The position numbers and the translations under genes were made by a program. Positions 62,201 through 64,000 of a stretch of DNA of 64,000 nucleotides are shown one piece after another. The notes under the pieces are model-generated. The model did no database searches and was not told the DNA's origin. It saw only the letters and a program-made list of their open reading frames with translations. Positions within the stretch are counted from its first letter, which is position 1; each line of letters begins with the position of its first letter. Source of the DNA: Patiriisocius sp047731265 (lineage in GTDB: Bacteria > Bacteroidota > Bacteroidia > Flavobacteriales > Flavobacteriaceae); the NCBI RefSeq assembly GCF_047731265.1, contig NZ_CP159835.1, positions 496,001-560,000 on the forward strand, read 5' to 3'.

Positions 62201-63001
62201 TTGAAAACACAGACACATTTTTATTCGTTTTTTATTTTCCTAGCATTCTCCTTTTTTGCGATGGGTATCGCTAATGCACAGTATGACATTCCTGAAGTGC
62301 CTAAAGAGCAGACTTCGGTTTATGACGATGTTGATTTGCTTACTCTTTCGCAAAAAAACGCATTGGAATCAAAGCTAATCCGCTATGCAGATTCTACTTC
62401 CACACAAATAGTAGTTGCTATTATTAGCAGTACCAAAGGAGAAGATATTTCTTTTCTTGGAGCAAAATGGGGTCAAAAATGGGGAATAGGCCAAGCAGAT
62501 GAAGACAACGGGATTTTGATCCTACTGGCAAAAGACGATCGTAAAATAGACATCAATACAGGGTATGGCATTGAGTATCGCATTTCTGATCGGGATGCGG
62601 AACGAATTATAAACCGAGTTATAATACCGGAGTTTAAGTCGGGAGACTTTTATGGTGGATTAGATGCAGGGGCAGATGCTATTTTTGCCGCTCTCAACGG
62701 CGAGTTTAATGAAGACCGAGATTTTAGCAAAAAAAATGGCAGCATAATGCCTTTTATACTATTCTTCATTTTTATCATCATTATCATTTCCCTGACTTCA
62801 AAGAAAAATGGTCGTGGCGGAAAAGGTGGCGGCCCTAGGAGTGCCGGGTCTAGTTTGTTAAACATAATCATCCTATCCAGTATGGGGCGCACCGGCGGCT
62901 TTGGCGGCGGCGGCTTTGGAGGAGGTTCTTCTGGCGGTGGCTTTGGTGGCGGCTTTGGCGGTGGTGGCTTTGGAGGTGGTGGTGCTTCTGGAGGATGGTA
63001 A
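62201..63001 (+). CDS. TPM domain-containing exported protein with Gly-rich tail
   Basis: A 266-residue protein with a TTG start. From it residues 1-26 form a good signal peptide (MKTQTHFYSFF...GIANAQ). The first ATG (62261) would remove most of that signal, so TTG is preferred. The TPM domain spans about 38-165 (VDLLTLSQKNALESKLIRYAD, NGILILLAKDDRKIDINTGYG). A membrane segment follows (about 187-200, MPFILFFIFIIIIISL), then a long Gly/Ser/Phe-rich tail typical of this family. Likely membrane-anchored, partner of LemA. Confidence 0.9.
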   Translation: MKTQTHFYSFFIFLAFSFFAMGIANAQYDIPEVPKEQTSVYDDVDLLTLSQKNALESKLIRYADSTSTQIVVAIISSTKGEDISFLGAKWGQKWGIGQADEDNGILILLAKDDRKIDINTGYGIEYRISDRDAERIINRVIIPEFKSGDFYGGLDAGADAIFAALNGEFNEDRDFSKKNGSIMPFILFFIFIIIIISLTSKKNGRGGKGGGPRSAGSSLLNIIILSSMGRTGGFGGGGFGGGSSGGGFGGGFGGGGFGGGGASGGW

Positions 63002-63117
63002 ATAAGTAGTTGCAGTGTTTATTTGAATGCGCCACCTTAAATTGGCTCCTATCTATATCTTATTTAGCAGCAATTAAATTCAGTAAAAACAAAAAGAAGC
63101 TCTTATAATCTATTAAA

Positions 63118-64000
63118 TTACTTCTTCCTAATAAAAACAGTTACGGGAACCCCGTGAAAATCAAATTTATTACGCAATTGGTTTTCTAAAAATCGTTTGT
63201 ACGGTTCTTTTACGTACTGTGGGAGATTCGCGAAAAATGCAAAACTTGGCCACTCTGTAGGCAATTGTGTAATGTACTTAATTTTTACATATTTACCTTT
63301 ATGCTGCGGCGGAGGTGTTGCTTGTATGATAGGCAACATAGTGTCGTTAACCAAACTCGTCTTAATTTTCTTTGTTCGGTTTTTATAAACTTCAACTGCT
63401 GTTTCAATTGCTTTGTAAATACGTTGTTTATTCAATACCGAAATAAAAACAATAGGCACATCTGTATAAGGTTCGCATTGCTTTTTGATATATTTCTCAA
63501 ACTCCTTTACACTGTGGTTATCTTTGTCTTCAATTAAATCCCATTTATTTGCTAGAATCACAACGCCCTTGTTGTTTCTATGCGCTAACCAAAATATATT
63601 TTGCACCTGCCCATCAAATCCCCTAGAGGCATCAAAAACGAGAATAATCACATCGCAATGTTCAATAGCACGAACACTTCGCATTACTGAATAGAATTCT
63701 AAATCTTCTTTAACCTTGCTTTTCTTTCTGATTCCTGCCGTATCCACTAAGTTAAATTCAAAACCGAATCTGTTATACCTAGTATCGATGCTATCTCTGG
63801 TAGTTCCTGCTATGTCTGTAACGATGTATCTATTTTCACCAATTAATGCATTTATAAAAGAAGACTTACCTGCGTTAGGTCTTCCCACCACTGCAAAGCG
63901 AGGCAATGTTTCTTCTTCTCTTTCTTCTTGCTCTGGGAGTGCTTTTACTAGGTCGTCTAACAAGTCTCCACTTCCACTTCCGTTTATTGCCGAGATGGTG
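63118..64000 (-). CDS. der: Ribosome biogenesis GTPase Der, C-terminal part
   Basis: Double GTPase needed for 50S assembly. Only the second half is inside the window; the frame stays open to base 64000, so the N-terminal G domain is cut off. Seen here are the end of G domain 1 (NGSGSGDLLDDL linker), G domain 2 (VVGRPNAGKSSFINAL, DTAGIRKKSKV, NKWD) and the KH-like domain ending NKFDFHGVPVTVFIRKK. Confidence 0.95.
   Translation of the reverse strand, partial: TISAINGSGSGDLLDDLVKALPEQEEREEETLPRFAVVGRPNAGKSSFINALIGENRYIVTDIAGTTRDSIDTRYNRFGFEFNLVDTAGIRKKSKVKEDLEFYSVMRSVRAIEHCDVIILVFDASRGFDGQVQNIFWLAHRNNKGVVILANKWDLIEDKDNHSVKEFEKYIKKQCEPYTDVPIVFISVLNKQRIYKAIETAVEVYKNRTKKIKTSLVNDTMLPIIQATPPPQHKGKYVKIKYITQLPTEWPSFAFFANLPQYVKEPYKRFLENQLRNKFDFHGVPVTVFIRKK

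Overview
The window looks like chromosomal DNA from a flavobacterium (Bacteroidota, family Flavobacteriaceae). The signs are low GC, homologues of the gliding-motility genes gldA, gldB and gldC, secreted proteins with type IX (Por) C-terminal sorting tails, an ECF sigma/anti-sigma pair, tandem DUF3857 proteins, and many promoter-like TAnnTTTG boxes of the Bacteroidota sigma factor. No phage, transposase or CRISPR array is visible.

Layout. 1-1,140: end of a TauE/SafE transporter, an array of six ~105-bp repeats, and tRNA-Arg(UCG). 1,167-17,850 (minus strand): a near-complete division and cell-wall (dcw) cluster in the order mraZ-rsmH-ftsL-like-pbp/ftsI-murE-mraY-murD-ftsW-murG-murC-ftsQ-ftsA-ftsZ-yqeY, with putative MraZ operator repeats in front of mraZ. 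mraY carries a -1 frameshift and murG has no ordinary start codon. 18,018-24,883: alpha/beta hydrolase, engB, gldC/gldB, nadE, an atypical LuxR-type response regulator, and dnaG, whose start codon abuts 17 perfect copies of a heptamer. 25,100-34,150: a beta-barrel-like protein, sigma/anti-sigma pair, polyprenyl synthase, two T9SS substrates (one a serine endopeptidase), rlmN and queA. 34,286-47,400 (minus strand): one unbroken co-directional run, pheA-aroH/CM-rsgA-dtd-four DUF3857 genes-MazG-like-small membrane protein-aroA. It is preceded by what reads as a complete transcription attenuator: a 23-codon leader peptide rich in Phe/Tyr/Trp, an antiterminator arm and an intrinsic terminator.

47,491-53,046: gldA, then a lipid A deacylase-like/DUF2807 gene pair next to a truncated, decayed copy of itself, a PLP-dependent dehydratase, an Rrf2 regulator and an OsmC protein. 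53,047-55,850: metK with a SAM-II-like riboswitch, flanked on both sides by gene remnants. 55,848-64,000: GSCFA protein, alaS, M23 peptidase, MerR regulator, LemA, two TPM-domain proteins and the 3' part of der.

The genes are mostly housekeeping. The notable content is regulatory and structural: the aromatic attenuator, the MraZ boxes, the SAM riboswitch, short tandem repeats next to start codons, tandem DUF3857 paralogues of which three lack the catalytic cysteine, and visible gene decay. Everything here comes from reading the sequence; no database search was run, so family names rest on recognised motifs and gene order.
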